Below, in pieces: positions 22,991 through 33,444 of a stretch of 64,000 nt of DNA. Numbering within the stretch: position 1 is the first letter of the stretch; every line of letters starts with the position of its first letter. Source of the stretch: Calliopum simillimum (lineage: Eukaryota > Arthropoda > Insecta > Diptera > Lauxaniidae); NCBI GenBank assembly GCA_951812925.1, contig OX638369.1, forward strand, positions 30,678,392 through 30,742,391, written 5' to 3'. The translations under genes were made by a program, and so were the position numbers. Under the pieces are notes generated by a model that worked only from the letters and a program-made list of their open reading frames with translations, ran no database searches and was not told the origin of the DNA.

Positions 22991-23822
22991 AAAAACTAAC
23001 AACAACAAAAAACCAGATGGAGCGTTACAAAACGGAGAATGGTGAAATGTTGCAAAAAAAACGACGGAGAATGATGATACAGAGAATGACAAAATGTTGC
23101 AAAAACCATTATATCACAATGAAAATAGCAATTTTTTTTAAAAAAGGTTGAAACTGTTGGATAGACCCTGTAATTGTTTATTGTTTTACTTATATAAAGA
23201 TAAAATAATATGTTTAGTTACATAAAAAAACTTGCACGGAGAATGATGCATACTTGCGTTCTTTACAAAATGTTTAAACTTCGAATACTGACTATCGAAA
23301 AACCAAAACTGACTGAGCGGAGAATACACTGAATCGCCTATTTCCCTTCTCTTTCAGTTCCCTATTTTCTCAATATTTAAGAAATTTTCAATTAGAATAA
23401 GAAAAACTGAGCGGAGTTAGCCTAAATTGAGGGACCAATTTCCAAGGTTGTCAATTCTATATAAAAAAAAAATTTTCGAAGGGTTAACACAGAAAAACAG
23501 TAAAAAAATGTTTTTTTCCCATTACTTTTTTTACAGAATGGATACCCAAAATTGCTCAAAAAATAAAGATTACATTTCCGCAGAATTTTGGACTAAAAAC
23601 ATATGGAGAAATAGTGTCGGGTGTGGGCACCTTTTTGTTTTGGACTAATAACTTTTGACAAAATGTTTTTTATACAGACATATAAGTTTCAGTGGAAATT
23701 ATATCAAAAAAATAGTAAAGTGACAAAAAAAAAAAAAATGTTGGTTCGGTTGTGGGTACCTTTAGAAAATCGGCTAAAAACGGGAAAATATAAGGTTAAA
23801 AGCAAAATTAGTTTATTTTGGA
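22991..23822. other. No gene seen; short GGAGAATG repeats
   Basis: Scattered CGGAGAATGATG and ACAAAATGTTGCAAAAA segments between 23020 and 23330, probably an old tandem repeat. ORFs at 23427-23648 and 23621-23830 have no recognisable features. Confidence 0.4.
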
Positions 23823-23956
23823 AACATTAACTCAAACAAATTCAACAAACTCTGCTCAACGGCTTGAACAAAATCAGCGTCACTTAAAACGTCTGGATCG
23901 AATATCCGTAACATCACGCCTGTTGCCCTGAAACCAGACTTGATTGTCTTCGGCGT
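23823..23956 (-). pseudogene. pogo/Tigger-like transposase C-terminal remnant
   Basis: The minus-strand frame reads TPKTIKSGFRATGV ... FDPDVLSDADFV and runs open for about 44 codons. The pattern (N/T)IKSGFRxTGIxPFNPDV is characteristic of the C-terminal end of the DDE domain of pogo-like transposases. Sequence just upstream on this strand (to about 24100) looks similarly derived but is frame-shifted and stop-containing. No catalytic residues, helix-turn-helix or terminal repeats remain. Assignment rests on one motif. Confidence 0.5.
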
Positions 23957-23999
23957 CAATGCCAGATCAATTGTTTTGCAGACTTAGCCGGCGAGGTGA

Positions 24000-24913
24000 C
24001 GTAACTTCTAGCCCTTGTTGACATAACACTTTTGACAAGCATGAATATTTTGTACCAATCTATGCCCGCTATCTGCTCTTCGGGTCACCTGTCTGGAAAC
24101 TCAATACCGAGATTTTTTGCAAATTTACTGCATAAATATAGATCGCATTCAGCTTTTCGATTGATTCACTTCGATTAATCGCACTTGGAAAATTATTGAA
24201 AAAACTTTTGTGTTGACTTTCACTTACTCAAAAACTTTTTTATCCTCAGCACAAAGCAAATGCGATTGCTTGCACCCGTATATGCACAAAAACTTTGTGC
24301 TATCATAATAAGCGCTTAGCATTTTTCAGAGCAGCCGTATTTGTTTTCTGTCAAAAGTTACGGAGTGGTGCCCACAGCAGACCCATGCCAGCAGGCGACA
24401 CTATTTCTTTACATATTTTTTGCAGTACAGATAACATTCATATCCAAAAATCAATTTTAATTCATTTTTCAATTACGTGATCGGGAAGACGATTTCTTAC
24501 TCAAAAGCGAGATTACGAAAAAAATTGTAATTCCAAAAATGCTTAGGATCGTCTAAAGTATAGGTACTTGTAAATTTTTTCAGAATTTTTTAAAATTCCA
24601 CAAACTCAAAAAAAATTCACACGTAGGTATTCTTGGGAAAATTCTTAGTATTTTTTACTCAGAATCGGCACAGAGTACTCAAATTGATTGAATCGGTAGT
24701 GAGTGTTGAATACTTTGAGTACTATAAAATCAATACTATCCCAAATTATGAACAACAGAATCTTCTCAAAATTGAGTTTTAACTATTTTTGGAATCGATG
24801 CTGTCCAACTTTAGTTAAATAATACTCAATTGCTGTCTTTTAAAATGGACTGAGGCTGGCTCTTCCTTTAAAGCTTGACAAGCAACGTGTATCTATAAAA
24901 AAAGTCTAATTAA
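24000..24913. other. No gene seen
   Basis: Contains a single degenerate arm of the 18161-18676 foldback family (GGATCGTCTAAAGTATAGGT ... CACACGTAGGTATTCTTGGG, 24545-24645). Otherwise unremarkable. Confidence 0.4.
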
Positions 24914-25168
24914 ATTAACGCACTACAAAAATCTTTTTCTCAATGTACGGCCATTCAACTCATTTACACAGGTACCCAATGCGATTCACAAAAGTATGAA
25001 GTAATAAATGAAATCCAATTTATTAAAGAATTATTAAGTGCGACGACCGCCGTTCAAAATGCTGACGTTGCACTTATTGCACCAAAGACAGCAAAAACTG
25101 AAGACGAACAGCAAAAGCAAAACAAATTGCTACTTCGTATGTTTAATTTTTACTTGCAATACTTGTAA
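24914..25168 (+). CDS. Exon-like open frame, possible host coding exon
   Basis: A frame open from 24914 to a stop at 25166-25168 encodes a plausible helical stretch, KYEVINEIQFIKELLSAT, then AVQNADVALIAPKTAKTEDE and a QQKQNK segment. A pyrimidine-rich tract followed by ACACAG (24966-24971) is a good splice acceptor, giving an exon starting at 24972. Either CTTC-GTATGT (donor at 25137) or the stop at 25166 could end it. Codon composition in 25028-25120 (GCG, ACG, GCC, GCT) differs from the AT-rich surroundings. No family is recognised and no partner exon upstream was found. Strand could be wrong, and chance cannot be excluded. Confidence 0.35.
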   Translation: MNALQKSFSQCTAIQLIYTGTQCDSQKYEVINEIQFIKELLSATTAVQNADVALIAPKTAKTEDEQQKQNKLLLRMFNFYLQYL

Positions 25169-25198
25169 AATTTCAAATAATAAACGAAACGTAGAATC

Positions 25199-25291
25199 TT
25201 AGCAAGCAGGCAAACTTAATGTACCAGCGGCACCCTCACTCTTTTTGAGCAGCAAATCCTGCAGCTCCTGGCATTGTCTCTTCGTCTTCGA
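25199..25291 (-). CDS. Exon-like terminal frame, possible host coding exon
   Basis: On the minus strand a T-rich tract ending CCACACCCAG is followed by 30 codons, SKTKRQCQELQDLLLKKSEG then AAGTLSLPAC, and a TAA at 25199-25201. The QELQDLLLKK heptad-like pattern suggests the end of a coiled coil. It would converge tail to tail with the plus-strand frame ending at 25168. A second minus-strand frame through the same DNA ends FAAQKE at about 25236 and competes with this reading. No family is recognised and no upstream exon has been identified. Confidence 0.3.
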   Translation of the reverse strand, partial: SKTKRQCQELQDLLLKKSEGAAGTLSLPAC

Positions 25292-26408
25292 CTGGGTGTG
25301 GAATGTCAAAAAAGCATAAATTTTTTTCGTTGTTGTTGCTGTGCGCTGTGCAATGAAAATTATTTGCAAAAGGCATTAAATAAAATTCGCAAAGTTGCAA
25401 CACTGTACAAAATACAACAACAACAAAAATCAAAGGTGCACAAGACGAACAGCAAGAACACCAACAATGATGATGACCAAGACTACTAAGTATCCGATAA
25501 TGAGAGATGTGAAGTGACCACGATGATGACTGTAGCACGCGGTCCAAACCACAACACGTTCGCTGACCAGACAGTCAAAACGTCAGTGCGTCAGTTTTAC
25601 TTTGCAGTTAAGAGTCCGTCGATTGCGAGTGCGTCATACGCTGCGATTTTTTGGTTGATTGCAATAAAAAGGAGCTACATTAAACATCCTTTAATGTTAA
25701 GTTTGCATGTTTGCACAGTGGGGTAGATTTAAAAAAAAAAAATTGTAAATTGGCTCCAAATATCGAAATTTGGAAATTTTTTTTTTAAATTTTATGTTGT
25801 GCCCTAATTGGATTTTTGATTAATTTGACCGTTTGGAGGTATGGCACCTTTTTTCGAACTGTTATAAAACCAGAATTAAAAGAGATTTTTAAAGAAACTT
25901 TAAACGAATTTATCCTTTAATTAATTTAAAACAAAACTTAGTACTACAACTATAATAAAAATTATCGCAAGTATGTTTTTTCCTTATTTTAAAAAAATGC
26001 GTTGATGTGCCAAATCACACGAGACTAGGGGAGAAATGGTCTTTGAAATTCCTACCTGTTCAAATTCCGCGATTCTGGAGTTGAAGTGCTTTCTATTTGT
26101 ACTCACAAATATCTTATAACCTACAAAAGAAGAAATGGCACCATTGGTGCCATTTGTCCTTTTTGGTGTAAACCGAATAAAAATGCAATAAAACGAATAA
26201 ACATGTCCACTAGCTAAACGAACTTTTCTATGAAAGTTAAAAGTATTAAAATTGACAAAGGGTTCATATCACCATGGGGTGCCACATCTCCCAGAAGCTA
26301 GATGGATGAAAATTGGTCTAGATGACAAACATGTTAATAGGATACATGTGATTGGAAATGAACGCGATCGGTTAATCTTCACGCCTATCTAATGCATCAA
26401 CGGCCGAC
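25292..26408. other. No confirmed gene
   Basis: The 25330-25660 part is less AT-rich. It holds a plus-strand ORF ending at 25489 (NKIRKVATLYKIQQQQKS) and GTCAGTGCGTCAGTT-type repeats near 25580. At 26136-26154 is a 19-nt palindrome, ATGGCACCATTGGTGCCAT, with related GGTGCCA motifs near 25842 and 26277. No element ends were resolved. Confidence 0.35.
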
Positions 26409-26478
26409 TGACTGATTAGCTCAGTTGGTTAAAGCGTCTCATAGTAACGTGAAAGCCGTGAATGTGATTTTCCCCAAA
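26409..26478 (+). pseudogene. tRNA-Ile-like pseudogene or SINE head
   Basis: TTAGCTCAGTTGGTTAAAGC is a perfect D-arm and A-box, followed by GTCTCATAGTAACGTGAAAG. The latter resembles the anticodon arm of eukaryotic tRNA-Ile (AAT), but the loop is altered. The T-arm (GTGAATGTGATTTTCC) has lost the GTTCGA core and there is no pairing acceptor stem. No SINE body or tail was recognised downstream. Confidence 0.6.
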
Positions 26479-26749
26479 TACGAGATTTTTAAATTTTTTG
26501 TTTTTTTAAGTGACTTTGTGAGGTAACAAGTCGCTGGGCGCTTGTTTGATGCCTTCGCATATTAATTTTATTCGATTATTGAATTTAAATTGATTTAATA
26601 AGATTTATTTTGTAATTAAAATGTGTTAATTAGTATAAGAAATTTTAAGCCAACCAACAAAATAGTTGGATGATATTGTAAAAGATTAAGTAAAATAGAA
26701 TTATTTCAATATGGCAACACCGCTAAACAACTGTCACCATAATCAGCTG

Positions 26750-27330
26750 TTCACCACACTGAGGTGAGTTGGGATGGTTATAACCTCAGTGTCGACAGAA
26801 AATATTGTCATTCCGGTGGCGACCTGCAACGAGTAAAGCTGGTAAGCATAGTAGGCATTAAGTTAGCACGGTATTGAGCCAAGCCGATACTGTGAAGGTA
26901 GTGAACGTAGAAATTAGTGGTATTTAGTTAGAACGGTTTGAGCTAAGTCAATACTGTAAGGGCAGGACTAAAAGTAGACAGCACTTTTTACCGTTGTATA
27001 TTCGATCGTATTGAGCCAATTCGATACTGCGAAGCCGGAACGAACGAGAAGGCGAATAGGTCGATAGTCAGGATTGGCCACTCGTTCTCGCTACTGTTTC
27101 GGAACTTTTGCGAAAAGGACAGCACTAAACATTGGTCGTTGCAAATTCGTATGTATTGAGTTAAGCCGATACAGTGAAGCCAGAACGGGCAACAAGGTAG
27201 AGCCTCAAAAAGAGAAAGTTTGAACTAATTGTAACGCGCGAAAATATGTAAATAAGGTACCGTAAACGTAAGAAATCACTAAATAAAAGAACGAAAACCG
27301 GTATTTATATTCAACTTAAAACTAGAATAG
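26750..27330 (+). repeat. Possible solo LTR with direct repeats and stem-loop
   Basis: Starts near a perfect inverted repeat, ACACTGAGGT (26756-26765) and ACCTCAGTGT (26783-26792). Four imperfect copies of TATTGAGCCAAGCCGATACTG lie near 26873, 26932, 27009 and 27155, each followed by a GAAG(C)C...GAACG segment. A polyadenylation-like AAATAAA lies at 27281. Composition differs from the flanks. These traits suit a U3-R region of an LTR element, but no terminal TG/CA repeat or target duplication was found. It could equally be another repeat or part of a noncoding transcript. Confidence 0.3.
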
Positions 27331-30118
27331 TTATAATCGTTAACCCTTTCTCCGAAATAAAAATTTTTTGTGATCCGAACCTTGGCCACTGGCGAGCCAA
27401 GACCTCGGCCGTAGCAAAAACATCGTCACAAATTTTGACGGACAAAGTTTGGCCATGAGCAAAGCTCTGGTTTTTTTGTAATCTGCATTTTGTGCTACTC
27501 AGTGGTGTAGTTAGGGGGGAGAGGCAAGGGGACAGCGAAATTAATTTCAGCTCATAAATTCTTTTCTTTCGCGAATAATTAGATGTTTTGAGACGAACGA
27601 TAAAAGTTCCCACTAGGCGACGAATATCCCATCTAATCCACTAATTATTGCTATCAAACATTTTCCATCAGTATATAATTTTTCTTATTATAATCATTAT
27701 TAAGCCCACTGTAACAACATACGATGCAGCAACAAGTTGTACATGTCGTAAACAATAAGTGCAATAAAATCGTTTTTAAGAACATTACCTTCAACATACA
27801 CAACTTGAAACTTTAACATTTTAAGCCATTGATTTCAAAAAGGTTGGTACATACTCGTACATATAAAAAATTGATACAAAGTGCGGGAAAAAAACACAAT
27901 AAACCCATTAATGTGCTTCAACCACTGAACATAAATGCATGTCCTGAGACAGTAATGAAAACTGACAAGAGAACAAAAATGTTTTTTGTAAATGAAAAGA
28001 GTAAAAAGAAGATAAAAACACATAAAATACTCTCATGACTTTTACGATTTTAAAGCAATTAAAATAATTTTACCATACATTGCAATGTTAATTTTGAATT
28101 AATTAATTAAAAATTTTATATGTATGAAAAATGTTACTGTTTGTATGGATAAATATTTAATTAAATTCCATTAACAATGTTACACAAAAACATCTTGTCA
28201 GAACTGTAAGCAATGTAATATCTTGCATTTTTATATTGAAATTATATTTTGTTTTATAGTTCATAACAATTTTTTCGAATGTTTTACTTAAATTACGATT
28301 TGTTTTATAGTGCGTTACAGCTGTTTCGAATGCTTCGCTTATGTTCGTTTATATCACAATTTATACTCCTTAATCCCTGTTCCCTTTCAACTTTTTTTTG
28401 GATCCACTAGGCCTTTAGATGCCCTGAATAATATTTTGTTAAAGTTTTTGCAAATCAACGAATGTTCAAAATGTATTGCATTTCTAGAAAAAATTTTTCG
28501 TCAATACTTTCATAAAGTGACAATTTCATTTCAGAGAAAAATAGTAAAAATATTTGAAATTTTCATAAGCCAAATGAATTAAGAATACTTTTATATGGCA
28601 CCTAAAAAATTTCCATACCATTTAATTTAAAGAATCACAACGCAACGCAGCTACTGCTACCATAAGTCCTTGAACTTGTCCCTAAAAAAAGTTGTCCTCT
28701 GCTGAAAAATGGGGAATGCTTGTGTGTGCATCCCAAGTCATAAAAATAAGATTTACGCATATGAGCATTTTTCGCAATGCCAGCCAACATGATGATAACA
28801 CTCTGAGAATGCGCATTTGCGTGAAATCAGTGCCCATGACACATGGCGGTAATAACAGCAGCAGCAACATTGTGTAGCATGCAAACTACACAGTGTTACA
28901 GGCAAAAATGATGATGCTTATGATGATGATACTTATCGGCAACATCGCATCATAAAGTTGGTTTCACTTTTCACACACGCGCAATTTATGTTGCGCGACA
29001 TTTTGTTGCCAGAAGTAGAAAATTTTTACAACAAATGTAGTCTAATCCTTTAGCAGCGCGCATGGTTGATATAAACAAATTGGCTGCTGTCTTTACTATA
29101 AAATGCAAAAATTTAATTTACCCCCAATGCAATAATGTTTCAAGTTTTACTTTTATTTCTGGTTAGGTACTTCCAATTTATGCGCTTTGTTGCTTGGTTT
29201 CCCTCTAATAAAACAATTCCTGGAATTACGGTCGCGAATTAAATGCCACTTTACTGATGTACAACGTCCCACCTTGATATTGTTGTGCAGGATACCTTTT
29301 CTTGATATAAATATGTATGAGTGTATGTACGTATGATGAGTTTCTAGCTAATAACTAACGGCTGCTACGGTTTGCCAGCCTTTAAGCGCATTACTACCAA
29401 CGAATGTTGCTTGTTGGTACCCTTTTTTTAATGGCAACAAAATACATAAAAATTGCACAAAAGTAAATTTGAAAAAGAAAAAAAGTCGAAATTCATGAAG
29501 TTGTAGAAAAAGAGCAGAATTTTGTGAAAAAAAAATAATTTGCAATAAATAGAACCAAAACGGCTGCTGCGCGGTGTCTTCAATGTTATCCATGTGCTAC
29601 GTTTCGAATATCGCATGACCGACCCACCTTTACTTTATAAGCGACGAATAGCTTATTGCTTCTCTCATGCAAAGTCAGAGTGTAGATGACAACACTCATA
29701 GAATAGGGTGTTTCGAAAATAATCCGTTCTTTCCCTCTTAAAATTTTTGATGAGATCTATAAATCTTATAATAAAATTCTACCCGCTTCCACCGGCCGGA
29801 AATGATTTATTTTTGAGTGTAAATGTCAAAAGCGGTGAAATGAAAGTTGTTTTTCTTTTTTTTTTTAATATTAATCTTCCATTTGCTTTGTTTTTAATAA
29901 TATTTAATAACAATTGTCAAAATTAGGGGGTGCCACTTGGTCGAAAATAGCCAAATTCGGTAACCTTGCTGAAATTAAAAAAGATCTCTTCTTGAGAAAT
30001 AAATTCCGAAAAAGCCATAAGTCACCATGAAAAAGTATTTTTAGAGTATAATTGGCCTTTAATCTTTTTGTGGTAAATGTACGCACACGCATATACTGAG
30101 CTTGCTATGATGGACATA
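27331..30118. other. No gene seen
   Basis: AT-rich with short ORFs on both strands that overlap one another. A TGATGATGATAC tract is at 28918-28930. ORFs at 28310-28582 and 27311-27613 have no recognisable motifs. Confidence 0.45.
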
Positions 30119-30750
30119 ATGGCGCCCAACGTGGGTTATTGCAAGCTCAGTAAATGTGTGGGCATAGTTGTTTGAATTAATGGCGCCCAGCGTGGGGCCA
30201 GTTATTGTAACTTCTCCATAAAACGTCGTTTCATAAGTTTCTTTGCGGTTATAGCAAGCCCAATAAATGCGTGGGCATAATTATTCGAATAAATGGCGCC
30301 CAACGTGGGGCCGATTATTGTAATTTGCCCATTAGCCATTATTTTGGTGGCGTCTGTGTGGTTATTGCAAGCTCAGTAAATGCGTGGGCGTATTTGTTCG
30401 AATTAATGGCGCCCAACGTGGGGCCAATTATTGTAACTTCTCCATAAACCATCGTTTCAGAAGTTTCTTTGTAATTAAAGCAAGCTCAATAAATGCGTGG
30501 GCAAAGTTGTTTAAATTAACGGCGCCCAACGTTAGGCCAATTATTGTTACTTGCCCATTAGCTATCGGAAGTTTCTGTGCGATATAGCAATCTCAGTAAA
30601 GGCGTTGGCGTAGTTGTTTGAATGGAGCCCAACGTGGGGTTGATTATTGTAACTTGCCCATTAGCCATAATTTCGGAAGTGTCTGTGCGGTATAGCAATC
30701 TCAGTAAATACGTGGGCGAAGTTGTTCGAATTAATGGCGCCCAACGACAA
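30119..30750 (+). repeat. 113-bp tandem array carrying a tRNA-Lys primer-binding site
   Basis: Seven occurrences of TGGCGCCCAACGTGGGGC or close variants start at 30120, 30181, 30294, 30407, 30520, 30623 and 30734; most intervals are 103-113 bp. The 18-mer is complementary to the 3' end of insect tRNA-Lys (CTT), the classic primer-binding site of many Ty3/gypsy-type LTR elements. Each unit also has AATAAATGCGTGGGC just upstream, GAATTAA directly before the site and CCAATTATTGTAACTT after it. This looks like amplified LTR-end/leader sequence. No gag, pol or env reading was recognised in the following 2 kb. Confidence 0.75.
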
Positions 30751-32690
30751 AAATGGAATTTGAAGTAACTTCAGGCGTCGATTGAGGCATCCTTTGCATT
30801 ATTCAATGCTTTAGATTCCAAGCAGATTGCCTCCCCCGGCCTCCTCTTTTAACAGATCCTGGTATACTTTAGAGTGCAAGAAGTCATTGAAGTCTATGCA
30901 ATAAAACTTAATGAAACTGTTTTGGATTTGTGGACATTCTAATATGCAAGAAAACGCACTGACTGGCAAAATGGCTCAGAAATGGATGTTTGTGTCTGTG
31001 ACATTAATCTTATTCCACAAGACAAGACTTCAGTGGCAAGATAGAGATGCGGGCTAATGTTGGTACGAAAAATACGAATTTAAAATCCATTTGTTCATCT
31101 TTTGTTTGTTATGCTGCCACACGTTCAAAAGATCATCTGTAGACAGTCTTGCTGAAGACAAACATATCAAGTGACAACGTTCAAAGGGCAACTGTTTGAT
31201 GCGTACTTTCAATACAAAATAAACATTTGGCGGTATGAGTAGGAAAAAATTAAAATCTACACCAGAATTGGGTTTTAACGAAGAACTTCTGTAGATAGTA
31301 TTATCGATCTAAGGGTTAATGAGGTTTTATTACCAAAAAAATCAAAATTTTTGAGACTTAAAAGAAGGCTTTTAGAATATCTATTGAAACACTAATTATA
31401 TTCACCATTTGAAACACCCTAGTTTCCTGACTCTATAGTAAGTATTACTTGCAGAATCAACCACATTAGAAAAGTAAAAAACATTGGCAAAATAAAGAAA
31501 ACAAAAACAATTTTTGCAATGTTGGCCGCGTGTAGTCTGCCAGGAGCCACAAAGAGAAAAAAACCAAAAAAAAAAAAATGCCCATACCTAAACAGAAAAC
31601 CCATAAAAGGTACACACGGTATTGGAGCCACCAAAGTGAGAGTGAATGATTCTAAAATAAAATGAAATGAAGTAAATTTAGAGGAAGAGCGGACACTAAA
31701 AGGGAACTTTGTTTGGTGTGTGTTGTGTGCTCTGTGAAACTGTAAACAATAAAATTGTGCAAAATTGCAAAAACTGTGCCAAGAAGCTGAAATGAAAAGG
31801 CCGGCTGCTACTGCTGATGGTCCTGCTTCTATATGTTGGTCAGCTGCTGCTTGGTCAAAAAACTCGTTAGATACGGATAGATACAGATTTGCAAAAAAAG
31901 ACAGAACACAAAAATGATACAGCGATACATGGGATGGATGAGATGTGTTCTACTTTAAAGTGGTAAGGCTACTCGAGCTGTTCTGTATTCTTTACGCTGT
32001 GTGCCATGCTGTGGCCTTGAGTTTTTTGTTTTGTTGCCACCATTAATTATGACTTTTCAAGAGAAAATCCAATTCATCTTAACCGCAGCTAAAATCTAGG
32101 GTAAACATTTTATGAGAGAATTGTTTTTGCACTTTTTTTTCTAGTTTTTTCTCACAAATAGTGAATTTTTAATTTAATTGCGTTTTGATTTTAGAATTGA
32201 ATTAGAAATCTGGGCAGGACGAATTTAAGGTTTCAAGCTTAGGACACGAACTTTTGTGGTGATTTTTTCACAACGCTAAATAGTTTTTCAGCTTATGCCA
32301 ACATTTCAAATTTTCTTTTCGTAAGCCTGGCGAAGCTTTTTTTGCTGAGCAGCGGCCTTCGAAGCGTTTCACATATCTGAATACCATTACTTCGAAAAAA
32401 TAGAAAATCCGGAAAAAAAATCTTTGAGAAAAATTCTCAGACAAAAAGTTTATAAAAATAAATATTAAAAAACATGTCTCGACGAAAAAAAAGAGATAAA
32501 AAAAATTTCAAAAACAGAATATAAAGATGATAAACAAAAGTCTAAGGAATATAAACTTCGAAGAAAATTTTAGAAAATTCTATAAATTATCAAAACCAAT
32601 TATGCCTGAGATATAAGGAAGACTGAATATTCAAGGTCGTAGAGGAAAATGAGGGAACAAGTCTCTGCAAAATTTATCACTGGCTAATAA
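30751..32690. other. No gene seen
   Basis: The 30750-31250 part directly follows the primer-binding-site array and could hold decayed retroelement sequence, but no frame gives a recognisable gag or pol motif. The remainder is AT-rich. An ORF at 31419-31634 (minus) is low complexity. Confidence 0.4.
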
Positions 32691-32739
32691 ATTATATTAG
32701 TTTTTACCAAAAAGTCTTTCTCGGATCATAGATGAATAT

Positions 32740-33444
32740 TCTTCTATGTATAGTTCAAGTTCTTCCACCTTTAGAAAAATCAAAATTTGACTGGGTAGTC
32801 AAATCTAAGCTTAAAGAATTACCACACACCATTATTAATACTGTTGACGAACTAAAGAGTAAAGTACAAAAAGAGATATCAGTCAACAAAAAACATCAAG
32901 GACTCAACTAAGCTCAGCAGAGTCCTATCTAAAGAGCACTCTGAGTAGTCAGACGTAACGTGAACTGAATGTATGCAAGAAGCTCTAGAGCTTTTACATG
33001 GAATCTCTAAACAGAACCTTTTCTATTAACTCAAAGCATGCACATATATCTCAAGGAAAGATTTACCGAAACAGCTTTTCATGCAGTCTTACGTACAGCT
33101 GAGAGATCTCTCCATTTCTGCAAATTTACGCTTGCGGCCTTTCTAACAAAGATGCTTTTAATAACGGTCGTATTGAAGCTCTTATGGATAGTCTTACCGG
33201 GTATGGGGTAGAGAATACTTTTCATGCTTGTATCGGGGATAAAATAAGGGGGATTAGGGGAACACTTCAGGTTGATATTCTCTCATCTATGCTCTTGCTA
33301 GTGGTTATAAACATTGTCTTTAATCATCTAAAAAAAACCGGGGTCAAGGTAGTAGCTAATGCGTATGATGTACTGGTAACAGGCCTGTTGTTCGAAGTGA
33401 TCTGTAATATCATGGAAGGACCAACTGTGTATATATATAGTTAG
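32740..33444 (+). pseudogene. Decayed non-LTR reverse transcriptase
   Basis: The strand reads, with frame changes, FTETAFHAVLRTAERSLHF (about 33066-33122) and then, in the frame open at 33145-33444, KDAFNNGRIEALMDSLTGYG and VKVVANAYDVLVTGL. This is the order of a non-LTR reverse transcriptase finger-palm: T-A helix, DIxGAFNNV motif, GxPQGGxLSPLLW equivalent (now LQVDILSSMLLLVVIN) and the YADD box (now NAYDV). Catalytic Asp residues of YADD are altered, and multiple stops lie upstream. The DI-GAFNN style differs from the element at 36346-38423 and suggests a different clade (LOA/I/R1-like). Ends were not found. Confidence 0.65.

Noticed and set aside
29740..30118. Possible LTR upstream of the primer-binding-site array
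   Set aside because: No TG/CA ends, poly-A signal or second copy was found, so only the array is annotated.
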